Assembly: GCA_963920665.1 (NCBI GenBank)
Contig: OY987270.1
Coordinates: forward strand, 22,470,019 to 22,534,018
DNA: 64,000 nucleotides
Reading direction: 5' to 3'
From: Straminergon stramineum
Lineage: Eukaryota > Streptophyta > Bryopsida > Hypnales > Calliergonaceae
A program made the position numbers and the translations under genes. Positions within the stretch are counted from its first letter, which is position 1, and each line of letters starts with the position of its first letter. The notes under the pieces were generated by a model. The model worked only from the letters and a program-made list of their open reading frames with translations. It made no database searches and was not told where the DNA came from. Below are positions 49,315-59,631 of this stretch, in pieces.

Positions 49315-50940
49315 GAGTTAGGAGACTATATCTCCTTCATTGTGGCTTGGATTTTAGAATTTTGTCATCTTTGTTTTAAGTTTAAACTTACTTTGTATTC
49401 AAAGAACTTCAATTAACACTTGTTCCTCAAGGATACTCCAAAATTGCAACTCAAAACAGAAAAAATAATATATGAAGGTGGCATGCAAGACTATGTTTTG
49501 GAGGGCCAAGGTGAATCAACCCCCTCGCTTGTCCACTTGAAGTCATTCCAAAGGTGCATGTAAAAAAACATACCCCCTTTTTGGGGCTTGATTAATTTAT
49601 CTTCTACACTACACCTACATTGAATAGGGTTATTAAGGGGACCCATACTAATTAATCAACATTCCTCACTATATAAATATCTACCTTTATTGTACATCAA
49701 TAGTTATTGGAGTATCCGGGGGATGTACATCATGTTTCAAACATCTACAGTTTTCTAAAATTAGTCCCCTTAATTTTTTGGTCCCCTTCATACCCCTATT
49801 CAATGTTGAGAATGGGAAGCCTCTGATTCCAAATATGAATTCCAAATTTCCAAATTTTATCATGTGTGACAAATTAAAAGTTCGTGTATTTTCCCCAAAG
49901 ATAAAATCGGGGATGAGCCAGGGGTGGTTCACCCTGGCAGTGACGGGGACGTCCTAGGGTTCACCGTCCCGGGGTCCACGGTGGGGGCGACATCACTTCC
50001 GAGCTCAGTAACCACCGGGCCGGGCCCGTCTGTTTACTGCTCGACACTGGCGATGCTCAGAGGGATTGAGGCCCTGCCGTTCCGTGCCCTAGATTGAAAG
50101 CGGGAACCAGAAAAAGGTTTTAGGGTTACCACAACGGCCGCCGCTGCGCATCTCCGCCAGTGCTGTTAGGTTCACCATATAAGATTAGAGCTTTGCTGTC
50201 AGATGGACTTGTCCCGACCTTACCGCCAATTCTTGTTGTTCTGCGGTAGATTGCAGTTCCGACGTGGCTATTCCTCCCAGATTTGTCGTCGAATCGAAGT
50301 ACTGCAGGCTCTGGATAGGGAGCTTTTCTTTCGGTTTGCACTGTACATGTGATTTGTAGGTAAATTTCAGTTCGTCTCGCTGGTGTTTCTAGCTGTAGGA
50401 AGCGGTGTGGTGAAGCATGCGGCATTGCATTTGCTGTGCACTGTCGGCTGTGTACCCCTGATCTATCTTTCTTTCATTCTTGGCGGTGCTCTGGATCCAA
50501 TCATGCTTTTGGTGGGTCGATTTCTTTAGATGAATGAACGGTCATGTTTCGGGTGATGAGATAAGTAACCCTTGATGTGGGTTCAAACCACGATGGAGCA
50601 AGAAATAATTTAATGGACTTCTCTGACGGATTTTAGATACTACCAAACTTGTGTTAAGACCTAATTATCTGTGTATCGATTAGGGAGTGTGAGCACGTAC
50701 TTTGATTAACTGCGAAGTTCCATGCATTCGCTGCTTCCGTCAGCAGAGTGCCCATCCTTCGCACACATGATACTGAGCCTCCTGTGGAAAAAGCTCTTTG
50801 TAAGTGAAACCTTATATCAAGCTTGAACTCGACCATTTGCGTCTGTCGCACTGGCATGTACCATGAGGCTGAAATTCCAGCTTAATTAGGAGCTGTTAAG
50901 CATCTGCTGAGTAGCTCACAGCTTCCAAGAGCGGCTGTAC
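49315..50940. other. AT-rich DNA passing into a GC-rich island
   Basis: Up to 49,930 the sequence is AT-rich. A sharp GC-rich island spans about 49,930-50,470, and intermediate composition continues to 51,190. The minus-strand ORF at 50,126-50,425 has no recognisable domain. The island looks like the start of a transcribed locus, and a snoRNA candidate lies 0.5 kb downstream, so a non-coding host transcript is possible. Confidence 0.4.
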
Positions 50941-51016
50941 AGGTTCCTAATGATGATAATTTCCATGCTAATCCTGATCATGTGATGAGATAGCGGTCTC
51001 TTGATTGAGGGAACCT
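50941..51016 (+). ncRNA. Candidate C/D box snoRNA with an 18S rRNA antisense element
   Basis: All parts of a C/D snoRNA lie in order in 76 nt. A 5' stem AGGTTCC (50,941-50,947) pairs perfectly with GGAACCT (51,010-51,016). Box C is ATGATGA (50,950-50,956), box D' is CTGA (50,974-50,977), and box C' is GTGATGA (50,982-50,988). Box D is a weak TTGA (51,005-51,008). The sequence before D', TTCCATGCTAAT, is complementary to ATTAGCATGG in plant 18S rRNA, with a G-U pair and a further A-U pair extending it to 12 pairs. By the D+5 rule the target would be the second A of ATTAGC, the position methylated by yeast snR53. The weak box D is the main reservation. Confidence 0.6.
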
Positions 51017-51783
51017 GTAGCAACGAGCTACCGGGATTGGAAGATAATTAGGTCTTTCGAATTACGTTTGACTGGCAATGAATTGAATGCTTCAAAGGGT
51101 ACATGCATGCAACTAATTGTCTCAGGAGCTCCCACTAACTGACCCGACCCGTTGCATGTGCAGGAACATTTCGGTTCAGAGATGAAATTACATGTCTTCT
51201 CTACTTCACATATTTTTTAGACTTTTTGTTGCGAGGCTGATGCTTTTGACAATTTTTGAAGAAGTGATGAATAATTCTCACAAATGCAAAGTTACCTCTG
51301 AATCTGGAAATTTCACTATGTGCACGTTACATTCAATAACATCGTGGGTGAATTCAATTTCCGTGTCATTCAAGAATTACAATCAGAATTCAGTAGATAT
51401 TGAAAATACACTCAAAGTTCAAACTGTAATAATGTATTCAATCTAAAAAAAATTTTCAAAATTCAAACTCGAGTTACGGTAGCAACTAGAGTAGATAGCC
51501 TTCATTTCCTGAAGTGATCCGCAATTCAAGAAATACTATTTTTAGGGGAAAATGTATATGAAGGAATAACTGCCTTCTAAGATACGCTAGAATAACATAT
51601 TCTGTGAACCGATTTTTATACAAACTTCTTATTCACTGATATGCGTGAAGACGAACACTGGCAATACTGCAAACGCAATTGGATACTCTTAATGTACCAC
51701 CATGAAATTTCGAAAAGAAACGTGGATGAAAAAAAACTTCCGATCTCTGTCGGGAGTCGCCGCATTGTCATTCAAAGGGCCCG
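51017..51783. other. Intergenic DNA
   Basis: Nothing recognisable. The ORF at 51,192-51,446 shows no domain. Confidence 0.5.
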
Positions 51784-53105
51784 TATCGGCGGGAGACGTT
51801 AATTCCCCCCCCCTCGAGCTAAACGGGGGGCATAGGTGGCAGTCGCAGTGGGTCCCTTCCTTCGCTGCCCTGCCCGACTCCCGTCGCTGGCTCCCGTCCC
51901 ACAAGATTCCGGCCCTGGATGTCGTCCCCGGCCTCCGCCGCTCTTGATCGTTGTCTTCTTCAGCCAACTTAACCCTAAACCATCACCCGATCGAGTTTTC
52001 GAGCACTCTTCCCTCCACGTCTCTGTTTCCTTTGCATATGGATAACAGTCGACTTCACTTTCAACTTACCCCTTGCCGATACTTTCACTCAAAGTGCAGA
52101 ACTGTACAGTACTTACGCTAATTCTGTATCACATTTTTGCTAGTTTCTCCAAGAATTTGATCTGATCAATCTCAGGCCAGGATGTATCTTGTGGTACTTG
52201 TACTTGCCAATGTTGTTGCAAAGCTTCCATTTGAAGGAAAAGATTCAATCATTGGGGGGAGGCAATAACTTAGATTTACACTGATAAGGTCACATTCAAG
52301 GTTGCACAAGATCACAATCCATGAGGAAATTATATTGCTACATCACACTTTTTGGAAATCAATCCAGTCCAAGCTTGCTAAGTAACTTGGTTCATCAAAT
52401 CGAACCCTCACTTATCTCTCTTATTAATGGCTTTATAGACAATAATTCGGGTACCTGCTGATGAAAATAAACTGGGTTTCTCATCGGCTGACTCCCAGAT
52501 TGTAGAATTATTAGTGAAGATATGGCTTGGCGCAATTTTTTTCTTGAAATTCCAGTTGGAATTCAATTCTTTGCTCAAGTTGGATTTGGTTAAATACATC
52601 AAAGTAAACCAACAGTACAAGGGACTTTCCTTGACATTTAATTGAATTTGGATGTCTTTGATCAATGTGCTCCTCCTGTTTTTGTAACTTTGATGTGCAC
52701 CATCATTAAATTGCAATACACTAATCAGCTCACATTGTCTTCGTGCAATAATTTCTACAAAATACAAAGACAATCAAGTGCAGATTTGCTCATATTATTC
52801 CTCAGCTAATATAACCACAACAGTGAAGAATAGAGAATTCTTCACTTTTCTCATTACTCAAGGAAGGCTATGAGATCGACCGCATGGAATCCATATGCAA
52901 AGGAAACAGAGACATGGAGGGAAGAGCACTCGAAAACTTGATTGGGTGATGGTTTAGGGTTAGTTGAAGAAGCGATCACGAGCGGCGGCAATGGGATCCA
53001 GGGACGGGAGTCGGGCAGGGCAACGAAGGAAGGGACCCACTGCCACTGCCACGCAGCTCCCCCCCTTTAGCTCGAGGGGGGGAATTAACGTCTCCCCATA
53101 TCGGC
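51784..53105. repeat. Large inverted repeat, arms about 220-260 bp
   Basis: The left arm 51,784-52,043 and right arm 52,889-53,105 are inverted copies. Shared blocks include GGGAGACGTTAATTCCCCC, GTGGGTCCCTTCCTTCG, CTGCCCGACTCCCGTC, AACCCTAAACCATCACCC and TTTCCTTTGCATATGGAT on the left arm. They differ by scattered substitutions and a short insertion in the left arm. The arms are GC-rich and the 845-bp spacer is AT-rich and non-coding. It could be a non-autonomous transposon with long inverted repeats (Mutator-like) or a hairpin-RNA locus. No clean target duplication is visible at the arm ends. Confidence 0.8.
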
Positions 53106-53132
53106 TACTGCGGTGTTAAAGGGCTACTCCTA

Positions 53133-53381
53133 CACTAAATAGTGAAATTAGGTTACCCCACACTAATTTCTCGACATTTGGCACAATATAAATATTTATT
53201 ATTATTCTACAAGAATGCACTGCTTTTGAATGAAATATTTTTGTAATTGGGACCCACAAATCTCTATGTACACAAATGGAAATATTTGTAGAAGTATTTG
53301 TTGACTTTGATGGTTTGTAAAGTAACTTTCTTGAGGGAAGGCAACCTAATTGTTAAGGCAACCTAATTTCACTATTTAGTG
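53133..53381 (+). mobile_element. CACTAAATAG-TIR MITE, copy 3
   Basis: The ends CACTAAATAGTGAAATTAGG and its reverse complement are perfect inverted repeats of at least 20 bp, flanked by TA at 53,131-53,132 and 53,382-53,383. It is 249 bp and the best-preserved copy. It begins 28 bp from the right arm of the large inverted repeat. The TA duplication points to Tc1/mariner-type (Stowaway-like) insertion, although the terminal CACTA recalls CACTA elements, which make 3-bp duplications. Confidence 0.88.
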
Positions 53382-53383
53382 TA

Positions 53384-54189
53384 GTTGCCAGTATCAGACA
53401 CAAGAAGATAGAAATTACAGACAAACTGTAAAGACACAGTTAGGTATTTGAAGAATCGACAGAATGTGAAAGGGGTATTCTTCTTCCATAGGCATTTTTT
53501 CGTGATTAAGGCAAGTTTCCGTACAATTGTAATGAACTGAAAACCATACCCTCTTATGCATCATAATTTTGAACTTGTAACATCTGTTGTGACCGAATAC
53601 ACCTGGCAATGTAATTCACGTGTTCAAATTTGAGAAACTCGGTACAAGTGACAGTTTTCCGAGTGGAATCTAGGAGAGCCAGGGAAATTGCAAACCGGAA
53701 TGGCAGCAAAAACACGAATACTAATGCTTTACAGACCATCTTCACGGTAACAATGCGATCTTATGAACAAAACGTGTGAATCTTCAGAAAGTCTAAACTT
53801 TCAGAAACGACAGACCCATTTGAACGGCCATGGATTCCCACCTACGTAACTCGATTGATAAAAAAGCAGGAAGGCACCGTATTGTGGATTCATTTAAACA
53901 AAATTTCACTACAATGATTCACATGAGAATTATCACATGATCTTTCAACCATCCTCATAAAAAGGGTGGCAAATGTGTCAATCATCACTTACAACGACGT
54001 AATGAAGCTACAACCCTTTCAGACTTCGTAGCGCAATGACCAGACGTGTAGTGTAGTTCACCGTACCAAACAAGCAGTAAAATCCAGGTAAAGCAATCCT
54101 GTACCAACTCTAAACTTCGGATGAAATACACAGAATACTACAGTCCAACCTCGTTAATGCACCAAGAACACGCTAAATTCGGTAGGAAT
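53384..54189. other. Intergenic DNA downstream of the DUF7748-like gene
   Basis: Probably includes the 3' UTR of the minus-strand gene at 54,190. Small minus-strand ORFs at 53,415-53,745 are unrecognised. Confidence 0.5.
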
Positions 54190-54879
54190 TCAAGTTGATT
54201 TGAACCGCTGTTTCAGTTTTCTATACCAAGGAACACGTTCATTTTTATTTGAAATTCCCTTACTGCTGGCAACTGATAAAGCTGGAGGGTCCGATCCAGC
54301 CCCAGCTGTTGACGAAGCTGGAGAGACGGATCCAACCCCAGCTGCTGACGAAACTGCAGGGACCAAACCAACCGCAGCTGCTGATGAAGCTGGAGGGTCC
54401 GATCCATCCCCAGCTGCTGACGGAGCTGGAGGCACCGATCCATCCCCAGCTGCTGACGGAGCTGGAGGGACCGATCCATCCCCAGCTGCTGACGGAGCTG
54501 GAGGGTCCGACCCAACCTCAGCATTTGAACCCTCTTCAGCTTTGGATTTACACCCAGCACCTCCAACATTAGATGGTTTTGGAGCCCTTGGGTTTCTTGG
54601 ATCTCTAGGCACAGACATATAAATCATCGTTCCTGGTTCTTTCCCGGGAACCTCCACGATATCAATGAATTTATATTCATTGAAATCGTCAGAGGTGAGA
54701 AAGATAGTTTCCCCTTTCTTCCCGGTTGCCACCATGTATTCTCGATAGGTGGCATTGGGATCCACTTTTATCGAAAACTTGACCCCAGGATCCAACTGCT
54801 TCAGGAAACGGTACGCCCCTGCATTCCCTTCCTTCAAGTCGAAAGGTTGGCTCGTGTTGTTCATAATGTGAGTCTTCAT
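54190..54879 (-). CDS. DUF7748-like protein with a Pro/Ala/Ser repeat tail
   Basis: The ATG at 54,879 gives 229 residues. A splice acceptor GTGCAG|GTG at 54,903 lies just upstream, so translation very likely starts here, after a 5' UTR intron. Residues 1-105 are a compact domain with NNTSQPFDLKEG, YRFLKQLDPGVKFSIKVDPNATYREY and TIFLTSDDFNEYKFIDIVEV. It resembles the plant domain I know as DUF7748, of unknown function; the assignment is from memory. Residues 123-206 are seven 12-residue units (consensus GSxPPAPSAAGD) encoded by a 36-bp minisatellite. The tail is basic (PWYRKLKQRFKST). No signal peptide or membrane helix is visible, so it is probably cytosolic. Confidence 0.75.
   Translation of the reverse strand: MKTHIMNNTSQPFDLKEGNAGAYRFLKQLDPGVKFSIKVDPNATYREYMVATGKKGETIFLTSDDFNEYKFIDIVEVPGKEPGTMIYMSVPRDPRNPRAPKPSNVGGAGCKSKAEEGSNAEVGSDPPAPSAAGDGSVPPAPSAAGDGSVPPAPSAAGDGSDPPASSAAAVGLVPAVSSAAGVGSVSPASSTAGAGSDPPALSVASSKGISNKNERVPWYRKLKQRFKST
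54262..54513 (-). repeat. In-frame 36-bp minisatellite, seven units
   Basis: Seven 36-bp units lie in the coding sequence of the DUF7748-like gene, each containing a CCAGCTGCTGACGGAGCTGG-like core on the plus strand. The central units are almost identical and the outer ones diverged. Because 36 is a multiple of three, unit gain or loss keeps the frame. Confidence 0.9.
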
Positions 54880-55322
54880 TGTAGTTGAAGAAATTTCCAA
54901 CACCTGCACAAACACGTGAAGGATTAACGCCAAGACATGCCTACCTTTGACAAGACTTAATATGAAATTCTCCAAATGCTAGAAACAGACAACAATCTAT
55001 ACAACTGCATAATCAGACTCGAGAGATCAAATCTAGAGAAATTTGTTATTCATAATCTCAATAGAGACCATTTCTGTAAGTGGATGTGGAGAGCACAGTT
55101 ATAATGTTGATGACATACTCTCGAATGAAAATGAAGTGTATACGCACCCACAGCGAAATAATCATACACATTCGGTATCCATTGAGATAAATTGACATCT
55201 AATACCAACCAAGTAATCCAAGTCTTTCAAATGAGATGCTCAAGAAGAAAGAAGTGTCTCACCTTACAAGAAATCTGCACTGGAAAATTCTTTTCGAAGA
55301 ACCAGACCCTTGTGTTTCAAGG
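54880..55322. other. 5' region of the DUF7748-like gene
   Basis: Contains at least part of a 5' UTR intron (acceptor at 54,903) and then intergenic DNA. No other feature is seen. The two minus-strand genes are separated by only about 440 bp. Confidence 0.5.
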
Positions 55323-56377
55323 TCAAGGCAATTTGGAATCCCCTGGATGGCACAAGATCTGATGCATGGATGCTAGGAAAGTGCCCGAGAATAGAAGTAG
55401 AACCAAGATTACTCCAAAGATGGATGCAAACAACTTCCACTGACTGCTATTGGTTTTTGGACCACTGTCTTTCGCATGGCGATGGAACTTAAACTCCTTT
55501 CCCTCGATTAGCAATTTTTCACCTCGCGTGACAAAGATCTGCGATGCAAAACGGAAGAAATGAGATTTAGAATCAAGCATGTGCAGGTTAGTCCAAAACT
55601 ACATCCGCACGGAGTAACGAATGCCCATCAACCATGTAACAAATTCAATAGCGAAGGCGCAACGAAAATCTACACACCTAGCTAGTCTAAGTTCATGCTT
55701 GTGCAATAAGTATGAGTCCGGCTTTGACTACGAACAAGATCATGTGTGCTGAACCATACCGTACTCTGTTTCACCAAAAAGTAGCAATCGACCAATCAAT
55801 CAATACGCCAACCCTAAACTTTGAGTGATAAAATTTCACCAACATCAACAGCTCGCGTTTGAACCTGATAAACAGGAGATCGACCGACCGACCGACCGAT
55901 GGATCGTTGATCGATCTATACCTGTCGAGATGCCTTCTCGGAAAAAATGGTCCGCTCGAGCTCCCAGACAGTCCAGAACTTCTGACAGATCCCAATCAAC
56001 GCCACAAATGAGGCCAGCCCCGACAGGGAAAACGCACTCCACTCGTTGTTGCAGTGCAAGAGATTCGACTGGGACACGGCCGTGAGCAGCACTCCCTGGA
56101 AGACGCTGTAGAACCCGATCAACTGGTACACTTCGTTCTTAACCGCCAGGCTCGCCTTTCGCTTGCTGTCCACCCTCCGCGTACACAGGTCGTCCTGGCT
56201 CCTCCAATACTCCAGCGCCTTCTTGTGCCGCTTCGATCCGTCGATCCAAATGAGGTTCTTCACCTGCTTCCTGGAAATGATCTCGTCTTCCCCTGCGTCG
56301 GAATCGACGTCGACCACCACTTCTCCATTCACTGAGTTTCCGACACAGCTACAACAACAACTACCCTGCACTGCCAT
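55323..56377 (-). CDS. Uncharacterised membrane protein with three predicted helices, two exons
   Basis: Exons 56,377-55,922 and 55,538-55,323 join in phase 0 (CGACAG|GTATAG and TCGCAG|ATC), giving 223 residues. A Cys-rich start (GSCCCSCVGNS) is followed by an acidic stretch, then SRKQVKNLIWIDGSKRHKKA and two hydrophobic helices at about 83-103 and 115-133. A linker with FVTRGEKLLIEGKEFKF crosses the intron. A third helix at 187-209 lies near the C-terminus. The Cys cluster could be a site of lipid attachment, but that is inference. The frame is also open upstream of the chosen ATG (to 56,476). I do not recognise a named family. A (CGAC)n microsatellite lies in the intron near the donor. Confidence 0.75.
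55881..55899. repeat. (CGAC)n microsatellite in an intron
   Basis: Nearly five tandem CGAC units lie within the intron of the three-helix membrane protein gene, close to its donor site. Confidence 0.9.
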
Positions 56378-56464
56378 CCAAGGAATGAAATAATGGGCAA
56401 GCAACTGAATGAAAGCTGTGAATCTGCTTCGCGGTGATGTGGACACCAGAAGCTCCGACCTGCA

Positions 56465-57198
56465 GTGAGCTAACATAGTCGGGATCGGAGCAGGAAGCCG
56501 GCGGAGGAGATGATGAACAGGTCAAGCAGTGGGGCAGCCGGGCCCACTGGTGCAGGACTGCAGGCCCAGAAAACCCTCTTACTGCCATAACCTGTTACCG
56601 ATTATGCTTTTCCTCGGTGGTGGAGCATTGACAGACTGACCGCAGGGAAATCGGATATTAATATCCAATCTGACGTTTGGATATTTGGTACTAAAGAGTG
56701 TATCAGGATGATCACCCATTTCCGATCACTTACTGTAGAGCATCTGCAATGCAACCGGGAAGGGGCCCAGTATCGGCACTGTAGAGGGTGCTTTGGCATT
56801 TCTAATTAAAACCCAGCTCCAATGAAACCGTTAAGGGGCCCTCCACTTTTATGGCCTCGGTATGCCACCACTCGGGATCCGCAAATTTGCAAAATGTGAA
56901 GGGCCCGCGAGTTGTCTCGGTGGAGGAATAATCATTGTTGTCATACCTTTTCAAGCATTGATATGTGTGTCAATCAATGCAACCTTCCCTTGTTTACACG
57001 AAAAGTCTTTTTTAATGTAGAATTTTGTCCTTTCTTTCTTTTCATAATGTGAAAAGTCCATTTAACGTTTGGATTGTCAACTTTTGCATTGGATCGATTT
57101 GTTCTAAAAAATCCCCAGCACTATGCAAGCCTTGTGGAATGCCACGCAATCTGTCAATACAAGGACTATTTACCGAGACCACATTGCAGATGCTCTTA
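56465..57198. repeat. Duplicated segment, copy 1 (5' flank of the membrane protein gene plus Harbinger-type element)
   Basis: The sequence from the region just upstream of the membrane protein gene (from about 56,465) through the GAGCATCTGC element recurs at about 58,507-59,070. This copy holds about 160 bp between two CTTACTG repeats (56,570s and 56,730s) that are absent from the other copy. Confidence 0.75.
56738..57195 (+). mobile_element. PIF/Harbinger-type non-autonomous element, copy 1
   Basis: The left end GAGCATCTGCAATGC pairs with a right end reading CATTGCAGATGCTC. Flanks are GTA (left, probably mutated from TTA) and TTA (57,196-57,198). GAGCATCT-type termini with TTA/TAA duplications are a hallmark of plant PIF/Harbinger elements. 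It is 458 bp; the small ORFs inside do not resemble a transposase. Confidence 0.75.
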
Positions 57199-58506
57199 TT
57201 CAATTCAGCCTATATGTAGCATGGGAAAAGTTCAAGAAAAAATTTCCCTTTGTAGAAAAATAGATTTAAGAAGGATTTCATAATTTCCTAAATTTTTTCC
57301 CTTGTAAGAAAAATTATCACAAATTTTTTTCGTGAAGATTATATTTGTCCCATTCTCAATATGTAGGCAAACCTATTTCCAACTATAGGATGGTTCCAAA
57401 ATTGACATAAGGCTTCCAATGTACACATTGTGATCATATAAGTTTTCAATGTACACCTCCCAGACATTTTTGTTGTCCATGGGGGCCTGTGGTGCATGAG
57501 TTGTCACCTACAATTCTCCTAATCAGGTGATTTGAAAATCCAATTCTCCATCATATGAAGAGTGTGCCATAAGACACTTACTAGATGGAGATCATCAATT
57601 TGAAGTTGATAACCTTCTTTTGTAAATACAAGATTTCACCTACATTACAATTGAATCATGATAGAGGAAGAATTCATGATATTCTAAATTAAGAAACAAT
57701 ATTCACATGCAAATAGATCAAAGCTTGGGTAGTTTTAGATTGAAATTCTTAAATACATCATTCATACTCATCACTTGGCGTTTAAGGTAAACTAGCCCAT
57801 GACAAGCAAATTGCCCAATGTAGACACTTTAAAAACCAACCATTTCAATCTTACATCAATCCATGGCAAATTTTTGCTAATAAATGGGATTAAGACTTCA
57901 TTAGATTTTAGAGGCCAAAATCAATGCCTTGGGTGATGTTGATGGAGTTATTGGTGACTATTTTAGGACCTTATACCTTTCTAGTGTAAATTCATTTCAA
58001 GAGCTAACTTTTTTATTCCTTTATGTCATGACCATGTTAAAAAATATTGTGACCATATTAGGAAATTTTGAGACTACTTTAGGTGATTAGATGACCATTA
58101 TAGGTACACTCTATGGTGATTTTGGAGTAGTCTACAAATTGTTTTGGGCTAATTAGGTAGCACACTTCAAATAATCATAACAAATTGATAATTTAAAAAA
58201 AATAAATAAATAAATTCAATTGCTCTCTACATTTCTCATGTTTATCTTTATATGGAATTGTTTTTTCAAAATGTAAACATAAAAAACCAACCATTTTGCA
58301 TGTTGTAGATTGGTTTACCTTATAAGTGTCAACATGCATGCATGCCTGCTGCTTCAAGCCTTCACTACAAGATGGAAAAGATAACTAGGAAGAAAACCCG
58401 GTTCGAAAGCTCATAAATGTGAACATTAAAAACATGGCATGGGTTAAGAAGTGGTGTGTGGACAAACTATCGACAATCAATAGTCTTAAACATCATTCTG
58501 CCTGGC
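57199..58506. other. AT-rich intergenic DNA between the duplicated segments
   Basis: No gene, splice-compatible frame or repeat that I can assign. Confidence 0.55.
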
Positions 58507-58607
58507 AGTGAGCTAGTCAAGATCAGAGTAGGAAGCTAGAGGAAGAGATGACGAAGAGGTTGAGTAGTGGGGTAGTTGGGCTAGATGGTGCAAGCCAAAG
58601 ACCCTTC
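58507..58607. repeat. Duplicated segment, copy 2: gene 5' flank fragment
   Basis: About 100 bp matching 56,465-56,573 (CAGTGAGCTA, GAGATGA, AGTGGGGTAG, TGGTGCA in order) adjoin the second Harbinger-type element. The homology to the 5' flank of the membrane protein gene shows that host sequence was copied together with the element. Confidence 0.75.
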
Positions 58608-58610
58608 TTA

Positions 58611-59067
58611 GAGCATCTGCAATGCTTTCAGGAACAATCCCAATATCGGCATTGTAGGGAGTGCTTTGTCATTTCTAACTAAAAACTCATTCCAATGCAA
58701 CCGTAAAAGGGCCCTCCACTTCTATGGCCTCGGTATGCAACCACTCGGGATTGGCAAATTTGCAAAATGCAAACGGCCCGCGAGTTGGCTTGGTGTAGAA
58801 ATAATCATTGTTGTCATACCTTTTTAGGCATTAGTCTTTCAATCAATGCAACCTTCCCTTGTTTGTATGAAAAGTCTTTTATAATGTAGAATTTTGTTCT
58901 TTCTTTCTTTCTTTCTATAATTTGTAAAATCCATTTGACGTTTGGATTGTTGACTTTGCATTGGATCGATTTGTTCTAAAAAATCCCCAGTACTAGGCAA
59001 GCCTCGTGGAATGTGTTGTGATTTGGCAATACAAGGACTGTTTACTGAGACAGCATAGCAGATGCTC
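58611..59067 (+). mobile_element. PIF/Harbinger-type non-autonomous element, copy 2
   Basis: The ends GAGCATCTGC and GCAGATGCTC are perfect 10-bp inverted repeats flanked by TTA on both sides (58,608-58,610 and 59,068-59,070). It is 457 bp and highly similar to copy 1 throughout (GGGCCCTCCACTT, CCTCGGTATGC, CCCGCGAGTTG). No transposase. Confidence 0.85.
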
Positions 59068-59070
59068 TTA

Positions 59071-59631
59071 CAGTCTTGATTCATGCATAACACTAAATTC
59101 GTCTCTTGAAGTGAAACCAATAGGATAGATTTTGTGTTCTCCGGGATAAAAGTAAAAATAGCCCCCTATTATGTGCTGCGTGTAGTGTATTTTCTAGTCC
59201 TTACTTACTGTAGCTAATTACGCTTCTATGATTGTAAATAGAACTCAAAATTTTCAAATTTTATTATGGGTAGCAAATAATAAATTCCTGCGTTTTCCCA
59301 CGAGGTAAATCCACCCTGCTTGTTCCACGTGTCCCACTTCGGGAGACGATTTTAGTGGCCTCCTGTGTGAAGTGGCCCTGAGTCCACTAGATTCTGGTGG
59401 TAACTTACGGCTACAGCTCTACAGTAGAACTTACAGCTATCAAGGAGGGTCAAGTTGGCAAGTTGTGATGGAATTTTTAGACTAGCTGGCTCACGTGAAA
59501 CTCTACAGTAGTTACTTTTTATTAAGTTAAGCTTAATCCAAGTGCCCATCAACGGATAGTAATTGGTACGGTACTGTACTGACTGCTGACATTGAAGATG
59601 CCCGCCAATCCGTCATTTGAAAAGCACATAT
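59071..59631. other. Intergenic DNA
   Basis: Nothing recognisable; minus-strand ORF at 59,352-59,552 has no domain. Confidence 0.5.

Noticed and set aside
50553..50626. Second possible C/D snoRNA (GTGATGA ... CTGA)
   Set aside because: Boxes exist, but no terminal stem and no guide complementary to rRNA that I could recognise.
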